From the NCBI RefSeq assembly GCF_002027545.1, contig NZ_MXAN01000004.1:27528-91527 (forward strand): 64,000 nt of DNA. The letters are read 5' to 3'. The stretch comes from Moraxella lacunata (lineage in GTDB: Bacteria > Pseudomonadota > Gammaproteobacteria > Pseudomonadales > Moraxellaceae). The position numbers were made by a program, and so were the translations under genes. Below are positions 25,408-34,669 of this stretch, one piece after another. The notes under the pieces are model-generated. The model had not been told where the DNA came from. It did not search any database and was given only the letters and a program-made list of their open reading frames with translations. Position 1 is the first letter of the stretch. Each line of letters starts with the position of its first letter.

Positions 25408-26922
25408 TTATTCCATAATTCCTGTAATGTCCACAGGGTTATTTGCCACTTGCTGTTTTTTGGCACCGTCATTGCGTTTGGCTTGCAGCTCTTGTAGATA
25501 CTCTTCGGTAATCTGCCCTGCCACATAACAGCCGTCAAACACCGAGCAGTCAAAGCCATCAACACGGCTGTATTTGGTGTTGTTTACCGCTTCCACCAAA
25601 TCATCCAAATCTTGGAAAATCAAGCGGTCAGCCCCGATAATCTCACGCACTTCATCAACCGTACGCCCCGATGAAATCAGCTCACTACGCACTGGCATGT
25701 CAATGCCATAGACATTCGGGAAAATCACTGGTGGGGCAACAGACGCAAAAAAGACGTTTTTCGCCCCTGCGTCTCGTGCCATTTGAATAATCTCATGGCA
25801 GGTCGTCCCACGCACGATAGAATCATCCACCAATAGGACGTTTTTATTTTTAAACTCCAAAGGAATGGCGTTTAGCTTTTGGCGGACGCTCTTTTTACGC
25901 ATGGACTGACCAGGCATGATAAAGGTACGCCCGATATAGCGGTTTTTGTTAAAGCCTTCACGGTATTTCACACCCAGATAAGTAGCACATTCTAATGCCG
26001 AGTTGCGAGATGTATCAGGAATAGGAATAACCACGTCAATCTCGTGATTCTCGCCCCACTCAGAGACGATTCGCTGAGCGAGCTTCTCCCCCATCCGCAT
26101 GCGAGCCTTATGCACCGAGATGTTATCAATGATACTGTCAGGACGGGCAAAATAGACATATTCAAAAATACAAGGTGTGTGCTTGATTTTGTCGGTGCAT
26201 TGTTTGGTGTGCAAGTTATAATTTAAATCAATAAAAATTGCTTCACCGGGGTTGATGTCTCGCACCACTTCAAAGCCCAACGCAGTCAGTGCCACTGACT
26301 CCGACGCCACCATGTACTCCACGCCAGCAGGAGTCAGACGGCGACCATAGACCAGTGGGCGAATGCCGTTCGGGTCTCTAAATGCGAGCATGCCATGCCC
26401 TGCTATCATCGCTACCACGCCATACGCCCCTTGACAGCGGTCATAGACAGCTTGTAAGGCGGTAAAAATATCATCGGGAGCAAGTTTGGTTTTGGTGAAT
26501 TTTTGTAATTCATGAGCAAAGATGTTGAGTAACACTTCCGAATCCGAGTCGGTGTTCAAATGACGACGGTCATGCTCATAGACTTCTTTGGCAAGGGTTT
26601 CGGCATTGGTTAGGTTACCGTTGTGTGCCAAGGCAATGCCATAGGGCGAATTGACGTACAAAGGCTGAGCTTCTGCCGTGCTTGACGTGCCTGCGGTCGG
26701 ATAGCGAACATGCCCGATGCCAAAATTCCCCACCAGACGCACCATGTGCTTATTTAAAAACACATCTCGCACCATGCCGTTGTCTTTACGCAGATACAGG
26801 CGGTCATCTTTTAGGGTCACAATCCCTGCCGCGTCCTGCCCCCGATGTTGTAACATGGTCAAGCCATCATATAACATCTGACCCACAGGCTCATGGGCAC
26901 ACACACCAATCACACCACACAT
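25408..26922 (-). CDS. purF: Amidophosphoribosyltransferase
   Basis: A 504-residue PurF that makes 5-phosphoribosylamine from PRPP and glutamine, the first step of purine synthesis. ATG at 26922 follows GGAGTGAGTGACT and gives the N-terminus MCGVIGV, whose Cys is the glutaminase nucleophile once Met is removed; a GTG two codons upstream is rejected. HRGQDAAG and the PRPP-binding [13 protein letters not shown] motif are present. Length equals the family's. It follows cvpA (103-base gap), the classical cvpA-purF order. Confidence 0.96.
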   Translation of the reverse strand: MCGVIGVCAHEPVGQMLYDGLTMLQHRGQDAAGIVTLKDDRLYLRKDNGMVRDVFLNKHMVRLVGNFGIGHVRYPTAGTSSTAEAQPLYVNSPYGIALAHNGNLTNAETLAKEVYEHDRRHLNTDSDSEVLLNIFAHELQKFTKTKLAPDDIFTALQAVYDRCQGAYGVVAMIAGHGMLAFRDPNGIRPLVYGRRLTPAGVEYMVASESVALTALGFEVVRDINPGEAIFIDLNYNLHTKQCTDKIKHTPCIFEYVYFARPDSIIDNISVHKARMRMGEKLAQRIVSEWGENHEIDVVIPIPDTSRNSALECATYLGVKYREGFNKNRYIGRTFIMPGQSMRKKSVRQKLNAIPLEFKNKNVLLVDDSIVRGTTCHEIIQMARDAGAKNVFFASVAPPVIFPNVYGIDMPVRSELISSGRTVDEVREIIGADRLIFQDLDDLVEAVNNTKYSRVDGFDCSVFDGCYVAGQITEEYLQELQAKRNDGAKKQQVANNPVDITGIME

Positions 26923-27025
26923 AGTCACTCACTCCAAAAGTTTGGCAACACGCCAATTAGGTTAAAGAGATTTACCACTAATACAAAGTTAGTTTTAACA
27001 AATTTTTTGCATTAAAAAATCCGTC

Positions 27026-27529
27026 CTATTGATACGGATTTTCCACTTGGTTCCATGCTTCGCCAAGCACTTCGGTCAATAACGCCTGTGCCACAGGGGC
27101 AAGGGGCAGTAGGTTTTGGGCGAGAATGGACTCTTGCCATTGGGGCAATTTAACGAGCAAGGGGGATGCGATACTTAGGATAATCAGCACTTTTAATACG
27201 CCCTTACTTGCCCCCAAGATACCACCCAAAATGTTATCCAAAAAGCCCAATTTTAAAAATTTTAAGGTTTTTAATGCCAGCCACGAAATAACGTGCGTGA
27301 TACTCACAATAATCAGCACAATCACCAAAAACGCCAGCGAAATCTGTAAGACTTCGTTATCCACCACACCCACGAACAAAGGCGAGAACTCTTTGGCAAG
27401 AGCTGATGCCACAATGAGTGCGACAAACCATGCCACCAGTGACATCGCTGTCTTAATCGCCCCTGCTTGAAAACCACGCCACAACCCAACAAGCACCATA
27501 AAGGCGATACCAATATCAAGAATGCTCAT
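27026..27529 (-). CDS. cvpA: CvpA family inner-membrane protein
   Basis: A 167-residue membrane protein with four hydrophobic spans (MSILDIGIAFMVLVGLWRGF at the start, LIVASALA, ISLAFLVIVLIIVSITHVI, and GVLKVLIILSI). CvpA is linked genetically to purF and to colicin V export and cell-envelope function. Its ATG overlaps the pyrD stop by four bases (ATGA), so pyrD and cvpA are translationally coupled, and purF follows. Confidence 0.92.
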   Translation of the reverse strand: MSILDIGIAFMVLVGLWRGFQAGAIKTAMSLVAWFVALIVASALAKEFSPLFVGVVDNEVLQISLAFLVIVLIIVSITHVISWLALKTLKFLKLGFLDNILGGILGASKGVLKVLIILSIASPLLVKLPQWQESILAQNLLPLAPVAQALLTEVLGEAWNQVENPYQ

Positions 27530-28644
27530 GCTTTGTTTGGCTCGCCCGAAGCATTTTTGTCTGGATCATTATCGTCCACGTTTTTATCCAAGCTATCAGA
27601 TTTATCCGCCACGACCAAGGCACGCTCTTTGTAGTTGGCAATGCTTTGTACACAGTCCTGCACGAGCGAAGGACCTTTATAAACCAGTCCTGAGTACAGC
27701 TGTACAGCAGTCGCTCCCGCGGTCAGCTTACGCACCGCCAAATCGCCCGTATCAATACCGCCCACCCCAATCAAATCCACCTTGCCCGACAGTCGCTCGG
27801 CAAATGCCGTCAGTACCAACGTGCTTTGATGACTAAGCGGTCTGCCTGACAAACCACCATCTTCATGGGCATGCTCTTGGTCTTCGACACCCACTCGTGA
27901 TAACGTGGTATTTGTGGCTATCAGCCCATCAATGTCAAAGTTGGTGAGATTTTTGGCGATGTCATCTATTTGGCTCTCGTCCAAATCAGGGGCGATTTTT
28001 AGGGCAAGTGGCACATAGTAGCCATGCTCGTTTGCCAGTTTTGTGTGGCAAGTCTTGATACCATCTAACAGATGGGCTAGCTCAGATGCCCCTTGCAGGG
28101 TTCGTAAATTGGCGGTGTTGGGGCTAGAAATGTTAATCGTGATATAACTGGCGTACGGATAAACCCGCTCCAAGCAGTACACATAGTCATCCAAAGCATT
28201 CTCAACAGGCGTGGTCGCATTTTTGCCGATGTTAATACCAAGCACGCCTTTGTATTTGGCACGCTCAATGTTGGCAATCATCTTATCCACGCCATCGTTA
28301 TTAAAGCCCATACGGTTGATAATCGCCCCACTGTCCGCCAAACGGAACATTCTCGGGCGTGGATTGCCCGCCTGTGGTTGTGGCGTGACTGTACCAATCT
28401 CCAAAAAACCAAAGCCAAGCTCAGCCAAAGCGTCAATATACTCGCCATTTTTATCAAGCCCTGCCGCCAGTCCCACAGGGTTCATCAGGCTAATGCCCAT
28501 GCAGTTGGTCGGCATTGACTGGCGTGGATAAGCAAACCCAAGCAGGCGTGCTTTGTGCAATCGCTCTAAATTTTCAAGCGTCCATTCATGGGCTTTTTCA
28601 GGTTGCATGGAAAATAGATAAGGGCGAAGCAAACTATATGACAT
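27526..28644 (-). CDS. pyrD: Quinone-dependent dihydroorotate dehydrogenase
   Basis: A 372-residue class 2 PyrD, the membrane-associated flavoenzyme that oxidises dihydroorotate to orotate with quinone. It starts MSYSLLRPYLF with the amphipathic helix of class 2 enzymes, followed by NPVGLAAGLDKNG, the FNNDGVD segment, ITINISSPNT (catalytic Ser region), LIATNTTLSR and GVGGI. ATG at 28644 is used; longer in-frame starts add a non-conserved extension. The C-terminus carries about 35 extra charged residues (DKNVDDNDPDKNASGE), unusual for the family. It overlaps cvpA. Confidence 0.94.
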   Translation of the reverse strand: MSYSLLRPYLFSMQPEKAHEWTLENLERLHKARLLGFAYPRQSMPTNCMGISLMNPVGLAAGLDKNGEYIDALAELGFGFLEIGTVTPQPQAGNPRPRMFRLADSGAIINRMGFNNDGVDKMIANIERAKYKGVLGINIGKNATTPVENALDDYVYCLERVYPYASYITINISSPNTANLRTLQGASELAHLLDGIKTCHTKLANEHGYYVPLALKIAPDLDESQIDDIAKNLTNFDIDGLIATNTTLSRVGVEDQEHAHEDGGLSGRPLSHQSTLVLTAFAERLSGKVDLIGVGGIDTGDLAVRKLTAGATAVQLYSGLVYKGPSLVQDCVQSIANYKERALVVADKSDSLDKNVDDNDPDKNASGEPNKA

Positions 28645-28716
28645 GGGTCTCTCAAAATGGATAAATACATCTTTTGACATTATAACACATTCTATCAAAA
28701 GATTAAATATCACTCA

Positions 28717-28949
28717 TGATTGACTTCAGGGCAATCGCACTACAAAATTTTACATGAAATTGATTAAAAATCAAGCAAATTTAGTATTTATAGTTAATTT
28801 TATATAAATATATTTTTAATAAATTATTCAAAATATAATTGGTTTGGTGAGTTTTTAAATAATTTGTGTCTAAAAATTGCCAATTTCTTCAAAAACATAA
28901 TTTTATTTGCTAGAAATTAAATATAGTGCGATTGCCCTGTGATTGACTT
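28717..28949. mobile_element. 213-bp non-autonomous element with 16-bp ends and 10-bp target duplication
   Basis: The element 28727-28939 has perfect 16-bp terminal inverted repeats (CAGGGCAATCGCACTA and TAGTGCGATTGCCCTG). It is flanked on both sides by the perfect direct repeat TGATTGACTT (28717-28726 and 28940-28949). The interior is AT-rich and has no transposase. Perfect ends and target repeats point to a recent insertion. Confidence 0.9.
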
Positions 28950-28967
28950 TTGATCGCCTTTTTACCA

Positions 28968-29064
28968 TTAAATCTCTTTCCAAACTAAAAATAAACCCTT
29001 ATAAGTATTGGGGTTGAGATTTTTAAAAATCCACAAAAATCGGGGTTTGGAAAGAAGTCTATTA
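28968..29064. repeat. ~97-bp palindromic-ended dispersed repeat
   Basis: Begins TTAAATCTCTTTCCAAAC and ends GTTTGGAAAGAAGTCTATTA; the ends are imperfect inverted repeats. A second full copy is at 52644-52752 and a partial one at 1-50. It lies just downstream of norB (stop 29119), where it can form a hairpin. Confidence 0.8.
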
Positions 29065-29118
29065 AAAACCGCCACCCAGATTAAGTAGCGGTTATAATAC
29101 TGACAAAGATTTAACGAT

Positions 29119-31383
29119 TTACAGGGCATTAGGCTGATGATTATCATCACCTGCTTTGGCAAAGACCAATTTTACTACTTGCCATGCTACTGCTATCGCC
29201 CCGATAATAAAGACCACATCACCAATGGTGCGAATCCATCTTAGCATGACCAAAAAGTCCTGTTGCAAAAAGCCTTCACTGCGTGCATACCACAAGCCTT
29301 CGGTAATGGATGCATGGGCTTGATACACCCCGATAGGCAACAAACTTGTCATTATCATCAGCACAAGACCTGCATTCAGAGCCCAAAAACTCATCTTCAT
29401 CAGACTGTCATCAAAGACATGATTAGGGCGAATATAACGCACAATCAACAGCACAAAGCCGAGAGCCAAAAAGCCATACACACCAAATAACGCCGCATGA
29501 GCATGGACGGCAGTCGTGTTTAGCCCTTGGATATAAAACAGTGCCAATGGCGGATTTAACATAAATCCAAACACGCCTGCTCCGACCATGTTCCAAAACG
29601 AGACTGCCACAAAATACAAGATGGGCCATTTTAACTTGTCCATCCACGGGGCTTGATGTTGTTTTTCCCAGTGTTCATAGGCTTCATAGCCAAGCACCAC
29701 GAGTGGCACAACTTCCAATGCCGAAAATGACGCACCGATTGCCATGATTGGCGTAGTCGTTCCTGTAAAATACAGATGATGGAACGTCCCTGGCACACCG
29801 CCCAATAAGAACAATGCCGCTGAGATGATGGTCGCCCCTGTGGCGGTTTTATAACGCACCAGCCCAAGGTTATAAAAGATAAAGGCAAATGCTGCGGTTG
29901 CAAATACTTCAAAAAATCCTTCAACCCACAGATGTACCACCCACCAACGCCAGTATTCCATGATGGCAATGTTGGTGCGTTCACCATAGAACAGACCCGA
30001 GCCGTAGAACAGACCGACACACGCCACAGACGCCACAAAGATAAACAATAGGTTTTTATCGCCTTTTTGTTTAAACCCATAAGCCCAGCCACGTGCCATC
30101 AGTACAAGCCACAGCAAAATACCAACAAATTTTAAAATCTGCCAAAAACGCCCCAAATCAATAAACTCATAGCCTTGATGTCCAAACCAAAAATTAAGAT
30201 GGGCAGGCATGATGTGTTTTAGGGCAAAGAACTGGGCGATGAACGAACCCACACACACGATGATGAGTGCCACCCACAAGATATCCACGCCCAGTTTTTG
30301 GAATTTAGGGTCTTTGCCACCATTGATGATGGGGGTCAAAAATAAGCCTGCCGCCAAAAATGCCGTGGCAATCCAAAACAGTGCCGACTGAATGTGCCAT
30401 GTCCGCACCAGTGAGTAAGGCAACCAGTCCGCCACAGGAATGCCATAGAACGAATGTCCTTCTACCGTATAATGAGCAACAAAACCACCCAAAAATACTT
30501 GTAGTACAAATAACGCCACCACAAGCAGTCCGTATTTGCCCAACGCTTTTTGCGATGGTGTTAGACTTATCTTGGTCAAAGGGTCAGACTCTGGCACCGC
30601 CAATTTGACATCTTCTTCTTTTTTGGAAAATGCCCACGCCCAAATCAAAAATCCCACGCCCGCAATCAAAAACACCACGCTAGCCACTGACCAAATGATG
30701 TTTTCGGCGGTTGGTACATTATCAATCAGTGGCTCATGTGGCCAGTTATTGGTAAATGTGGCATCTGTACCAGGACGATTTGCCGATGAAATCCACGCCG
30801 TCCAAAAATAAAAATTCGCCAAATGTTGCCGTGCGGTCAAATCAGGCAAAGTGTTATTTTTCATGGCAAAATTTTCCCGAGTCTTGACGTATTCAGGATT
30901 ATCGCCATACAGCTCGATATAATAAGGGGCAACTTCATTGATTGCCTTGATGCGTGTGTCAGAGAGTACTACGGTTTGTACGCCATTATCTGCACTCGTG
31001 CGATATTCTTCTTTTAGGGCTTGACGTAGCCCTGCTTGCTCAGATGGTGTTAGGGTGTCATATCCCTTGCCGTAGGTTTCATTGGCACGAATGTCAAGCC
31101 ATGCAACCAACTCACGATGCAGCCAATCAGCCGTCCAGTCGGGAGCTTGATACGCCCCATGCCCCAATACCGAACCCAACTGCATGCCACCTGTCGTCTG
31201 CCATGCTGACTGACCTTGCAGGATGTCATCATCTGTCATGATGACCTGACCTTGACTGTCCACAAACTGCTGTGGAATGGGCGGTGCAGAGCGATAAACT
31301 TCCGCCCCACCCCATCCAAGCAATGTAAAGGTGCAAAGTAGCACCCCAAACAGCACCCACCAGTGCTTTTTATACTCACCCAT
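29119..31383 (-). CDS. norB: Quinol-dependent nitric oxide reductase (qNor)
   Basis: A 754-residue single-subunit nitric oxide reductase that reduces NO to N2O with electrons from quinol at the inner membrane. The N-terminal extension (GQSAWQTTGGMQLGSVLGHG) and about fourteen spans are typical of the qNor type, in which a NorC-like domain is fused to the haem b3/FeB subunit. Conserved haem and iron histidines lie in RTWHIQ, in WWVVHLWVEGFFEV, and in GTFHHLYFTGTT. ATG at 31383 follows a perfect AAGGAG site; longer in-frame starts are rejected. No nitrite reductase gene is nearby, so it may serve NO detoxification. Confidence 0.95.
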   Translation of the reverse strand: MGEYKKHWWVLFGVLLCTFTLLGWGGAEVYRSAPPIPQQFVDSQGQVIMTDDDILQGQSAWQTTGGMQLGSVLGHGAYQAPDWTADWLHRELVAWLDIRANETYGKGYDTLTPSEQAGLRQALKEEYRTSADNGVQTVVLSDTRIKAINEVAPYYIELYGDNPEYVKTRENFAMKNNTLPDLTARQHLANFYFWTAWISSANRPGTDATFTNNWPHEPLIDNVPTAENIIWSVASVVFLIAGVGFLIWAWAFSKKEEDVKLAVPESDPLTKISLTPSQKALGKYGLLVVALFVLQVFLGGFVAHYTVEGHSFYGIPVADWLPYSLVRTWHIQSALFWIATAFLAAGLFLTPIINGGKDPKFQKLGVDILWVALIIVCVGSFIAQFFALKHIMPAHLNFWFGHQGYEFIDLGRFWQILKFVGILLWLVLMARGWAYGFKQKGDKNLLFIFVASVACVGLFYGSGLFYGERTNIAIMEYWRWWVVHLWVEGFFEVFATAAFAFIFYNLGLVRYKTATGATIISAALFLLGGVPGTFHHLYFTGTTTPIMAIGASFSALEVVPLVVLGYEAYEHWEKQHQAPWMDKLKWPILYFVAVSFWNMVGAGVFGFMLNPPLALFYIQGLNTTAVHAHAALFGVYGFLALGFVLLIVRYIRPNHVFDDSLMKMSFWALNAGLVLMIMTSLLPIGVYQAHASITEGLWYARSEGFLQQDFLVMLRWIRTIGDVVFIIGAIAVAWQVVKLVFAKAGDDNHQPNAL

Positions 31384-31426
31384 CTCTTGCTCCTTATCTC
31401 GTGGCTTGATTGGGAATTGTGATTGA

Positions 31427-31447
31427 TAAGATAATCGCATTATCTTA
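31427..31447. promoter_or_regulatory. Perfect palindrome in the norB promoter region
   Basis: TAAGATAAT, spacer CGC and ATTATCTTA form a perfect 9-bp inverted repeat about 45 bases upstream of the norB start. The AAGAT...ATCTT arms resemble the half-sites bound by NsrR-type NO sensors, but the match to the published NsrR consensus is incomplete. Confidence 0.5.
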
Positions 31448-31615
31448 ATGACTGTTTTAAAAATATATTTTAAATATATCTTTAAAATGGCATTGTACGC
31501 CCACCCATTGCCAAAAGTCAATGCTTTATGAGACAATTTTTAAAGTTTGTTATTCTTATTAATAATTTGTTGTATTTATAGATAAAAGGTAACTTATTTT
31601 TATTAAAGGTAAATA

Positions 31616-31819
31616 GGGCGTGTTGAACATTGATAACATTCTTATAAAATAAGATGAAAATTTGACAATTTCAATCAATTTTTGCATGAAAAATGGCTAA
31701 ATCTTGTTTTTCATCGTCAAGAACTTGTCTAATAGAATGACTATCAGCCTGCGTTTTTTCCTTGAAAAACGTGCGATTTTTCTCATTTTTCATTGCAAAT
31801 ACCAATATTCAACACGCCC
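31616..31819. mobile_element. 204-bp TA-flanked MITE-like element upstream of norB
   Basis: Same element and orientation as 7389-7591: GGGCGTGTTGAAC at the left, TTCAACACGCCC at the right, TA on both sides (31614-31615 and 31820-31821). It lies between the norB promoter region and sixA. Confidence 0.87.
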
Positions 31820-31889
31820 TAAAAACCGCCACCCAAATAGGTAGCGGTTTATTAAATTAACCTACAAAGCGGTTATGTTTATCAATCCA

Positions 31890-32387
31890 TCAAGGTTGCA
31901 CGGGCGAGAATCTCTCACTTTGACGTGCCAGACCTTGGGCGATGACATCGGCTGTCATGACTCTGTACTCCGCCAAATCAAACATCGGCGGGGGCAAACC
32001 GTCTGCGTCTAGATATGCCACCATACGAGCAACTATCGGCATATGACACACTACCGCTATCGTCTTATCATGCTCATGTCCATAGTGCGATGTGATAATC
32101 TGCTCAATGTCCGCCACGCCTGCCACAGGGTCATCATCGGGGGTAATGCTGTCTAGTGTGATGAATGTGGGATTTTGTCCGTTGGCAATTGCGGTATTTT
32201 GCAAGATTTTGGCGGTTTGGTCGGCACGGTTAAAGGGGCTGGCGATAATCATGTCAAGACTGTATCGCTCGGTGAGATGCATGGCAGTCTGGTTCGCCTG
32301 AGCTTGTCCAAATTCGGTCAAATCACGCCCAGCATCATCAGCACAATAGGCGGTTGCTTGACCATGTCGGATAAAGATAAGTTTCAT
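31890..32387 (-). CDS. sixA: Phosphohistidine phosphatase SixA
   Basis: A 165-residue histidine phosphatase of the SixA group. The N-terminal MKLIFIRHGQA contains the catalytic RHG motif, SPFNRADQTA the conserved arginine segment, and VVCHMPIVARM the second catalytic histidine. SixA removes phosphate from histidine residues, in E. coli on the nitrogen phosphotransferase system and ArcB. It is monocistronic, with a short GGGGTAAATTGCAATTTACC-type palindrome upstream (about 32403-32434). Confidence 0.88.
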   Translation of the reverse strand: MKLIFIRHGQATAYCADDAGRDLTEFGQAQANQTAMHLTERYSLDMIIASPFNRADQTAKILQNTAIANGQNPTFITLDSITPDDDPVAGVADIEQIITSHYGHEHDKTIAVVCHMPIVARMVAYLDADGLPPPMFDLAEYRVMTADVIAQGLARQSERFSPVQP

Positions 32388-32497
32388 GGTAAATTCTTCT
32401 TTTAATATAGGGTAAATTGCAATTTACCCCTACACATTTAGTTAAAATTTTTCAAAAGCATTATGATAAGAATACAATCCAATTTAACAATCACGAC

Positions 32498-33823
32498 CTA
32501 TTTATCATCATTATCATCAATAGCTTCATCATCTTTGGGTTTATTCTCTTTACTTGCTTTTAAGACCTTATCAAACTCTTTTGACAGCTTTTCATTGCTC
32601 TCATCGTGGGGCATGACAAATTCCACATCACTTCGAAACCCTGTTTCCATCAGGTTTACCGCCACACTCAGAGCTGATTTATTTTCGTATAACACCGCAT
32701 ATAGGGCGTGAGTGATTGGCATATAAATGCCCAGTTTTTTGGCTTGTTCTTCTACCTGAGCAATGGTATTTACCCCTTCGGCGGTTTGTCCGAGCTTTTT
32801 AATGGCGTTATCCAGCGTAATGCCCTTACCAAGCATATTGCCGATTTGATAATTGCGACTTAGGGTAGAATTACAAGTGGCGTACAAATCGCCCACACCT
32901 GATAAGCCTAAGAACGTCAAGGGGTTTGCCCCCACCGCTACGCCAAATCGGCTCATCTCCGCCAACGCCCGAGTCAGTAGCATGGCTTTGGTGTTCTCGC
33001 CCACGCCATAGGCATTTGCCATACCCATTGCCACGGCATAGATATTTTTTAAGGCTCCGCCTAACTCCACACCCTTGACATCATCGGACGCAAACACCCG
33101 AAAAAACGCACTGTGCAGTGCTGTCTGCACCGCCACTCTAAGTGGCTCGGACGGACTGGCAATCACGCTGGCGGACGGCATATTATTCATGATTTCAAGG
33201 GCAAGGTTGGGCCCGCTCATCACGCCAAAATTCACCTGTGGCAATTCGTCCTTGATGATGTCGCTCATCAGGGCAAACGTGCCTTTTTCTATGCCCTTGG
33301 TCAAAGACACCACCGCTTGATGTGTGATGTGTGGACGGATATTTTGCAAGGTCTCACGCACCGCCGAGCTTGGCACCGCCACAAAGATGATGTCTTTGTT
33401 TTTGACTGATTCTGCCAAATCATGACTAAATGCCAGACGGCTATCTAGCACATGATTGGGTAGGTATTTTTTGTTAATGCGGGTTTTTTGTAAGGCTTTG
33501 ACCGTCTTTTTATCACGCACCCACAAGGTCGTCTCACAGCCGTTTTTGGCGGATAAATTCGCCATTGCCGTCCCAAAACTGCCTCCACCGAGTACCACGA
33601 TACGCAGGGGCGTATCCATTTGCTTATCCACATGAATGCCAAATGTGTCTGGGTCTGGCTCTTTTTTGCGTTTTTTGGCAAAATGAGCAAGGTTTGCCAA
33701 GATTCCGCCTTCGGCTTCGGATTTTTCGAGCAGATGACGGGCTTCTTCTAAGCCTTGATTGATACTTTGACTTGCCACATCGACAATTTTTTTAACTTTG
33801 GGGTTATCTTTTGGCAATTTCAT
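32498..33823 (-). CDS. gpsA: Glycerol-3-phosphate dehydrogenase [NAD(P)+] with N-terminal extension
   Basis: A 441-residue GpsA, against about 335-340 in E. coli. Residues of about 75 onward hold the complete enzyme: nucleotide-binding GGGSFGTAMANL, VAVPSSAVRE, SLTKGIE, GPNLALEI, the catalytic Lys region GALKNIYAVAMG, and GLSGVGDLYATC. The enzyme makes sn-glycerol-3-phosphate for phospholipids. The first ~75 residues are a charged, partly helical extension (VDVASQSINQGLEEARHLLE) and the tail is acidic (DDEAIDDNDDK). ATG at 33823 follows AAGGACAAGTCC, so the extension appears to be translated. Its function is unknown. Confidence 0.93.
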   Translation of the reverse strand: MKLPKDNPKVKKIVDVASQSINQGLEEARHLLEKSEAEGGILANLAHFAKKRKKEPDPDTFGIHVDKQMDTPLRIVVLGGGSFGTAMANLSAKNGCETTLWVRDKKTVKALQKTRINKKYLPNHVLDSRLAFSHDLAESVKNKDIIFVAVPSSAVRETLQNIRPHITHQAVVSLTKGIEKGTFALMSDIIKDELPQVNFGVMSGPNLALEIMNNMPSASVIASPSEPLRVAVQTALHSAFFRVFASDDVKGVELGGALKNIYAVAMGMANAYGVGENTKAMLLTRALAEMSRFGVAVGANPLTFLGLSGVGDLYATCNSTLSRNYQIGNMLGKGITLDNAIKKLGQTAEGVNTIAQVEEQAKKLGIYMPITHALYAVLYENKSALSVAVNLMETGFRSDVEFVMPHDESNEKLSKEFDKVLKASKENKPKDDEAIDDNDDK

Positions 33824-33903
33824 GGACTTGTCCTTTTTCAAACTTTTATTGATCAGTTATTAGGCTACTCTCAACTTTATATCAAATAATTGTTTTATCA
33901 ATT

Positions 33904-33941
33904 GTTTTATCAAGGGCGAATATGATTCGCCCCTACAACCC
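33904..33941. repeat. Short GTAGGGGC-type palindromic repeat
   Basis: AAGGGCGAATATGATTCGCC followed by CCTACA is an inverted-repeat unit of the common dispersed type, lying between gpsA and the nitroreductase gene. Confidence 0.6.
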
Positions 33942-33997
33942 GAAAAATAATTATCAGATAATCAATAAGTTACCATTTTAAGTTGAGATTGAGCAAT

Positions 33998-34570
33998 TTA
34001 TTGATAAAAATAAACAAATTCTGCCAAATCCGCTTCTTCACGCTCAGGCATGACAATATCACTTGACCCAACATAAATAAATCCGCACACGGTGTTATCA
34101 TCGCTAACCCCAAAATGGGCTTTGATGGCAGGCTCGTTGCACAAATCGCCTGTACGCCACACCGTGCGATAGCCCATGCTTTGCAGTGCCAACAGCAGGT
34201 TTTGCACCACCGCCCCCACGCACAGAAGTTGCTCAAACTCTGGTACTTTTGGGTGCGATTTATAATCCGTTGCCACCGTGATAATCATCGGAGCCCGTTT
34301 TGGCATATTAATGAGCTTGGTGCGTGCGGTGTCATCTAGGCTCTCGCCGTCCGTCTCGGCTTTGGCAAGCCCTGCTTGGAGCAGTACTTGTCCAAACTCG
34401 TCAAGAGCCTTACCCACCATAACGCCAAACCGATAAGGGCGTAACACCTTATGGTCGGGGGCGGTCATCGCACACAAAAAGGCGGTGTTTAGCTCATCAT
34501 GGCTTGGCATGGGTAGGGAGAGTTTGCCAATGCTACGGCGAGCATGGATAAGGGAGATTAGGTCGTTCAT
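33998..34570 (-). CDS. YdjA-type nitroreductase family protein
   Basis: A 190-residue FMN-dependent oxidoreductase of the nitroreductase fold, closest in pattern to the short YdjA branch. The N-terminal LIHARRSIGKL (FMN phosphate contact) and the C-terminal region around GAVVQNLLLALQSMGYRTVWRTG are typical. Substrate is unknown; members reduce nitro compounds or quinones with NAD(P)H. It is monocistronic, followed by two types of short repeat (34620-34747) upstream. Confidence 0.85.
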   Translation of the reverse strand: MNDLISLIHARRSIGKLSLPMPSHDELNTAFLCAMTAPDHKVLRPYRFGVMVGKALDEFGQVLLQAGLAKAETDGESLDDTARTKLINMPKRAPMIITVATDYKSHPKVPEFEQLLCVGAVVQNLLLALQSMGYRTVWRTGDLCNEPAIKAHFGVSDDNTVCGFIYVGSSDIVMPEREEADLAEFVYFYQ

Positions 34571-34669
34571 GGTTTTTCTCGTTTGATTTTTTGCTTTTAA
34601 TTAGTTTACAATATTACGAATAGGGGCGAATTACATTCGCCCAAAATTAAGGCGTTTACAGGGCAAAAG

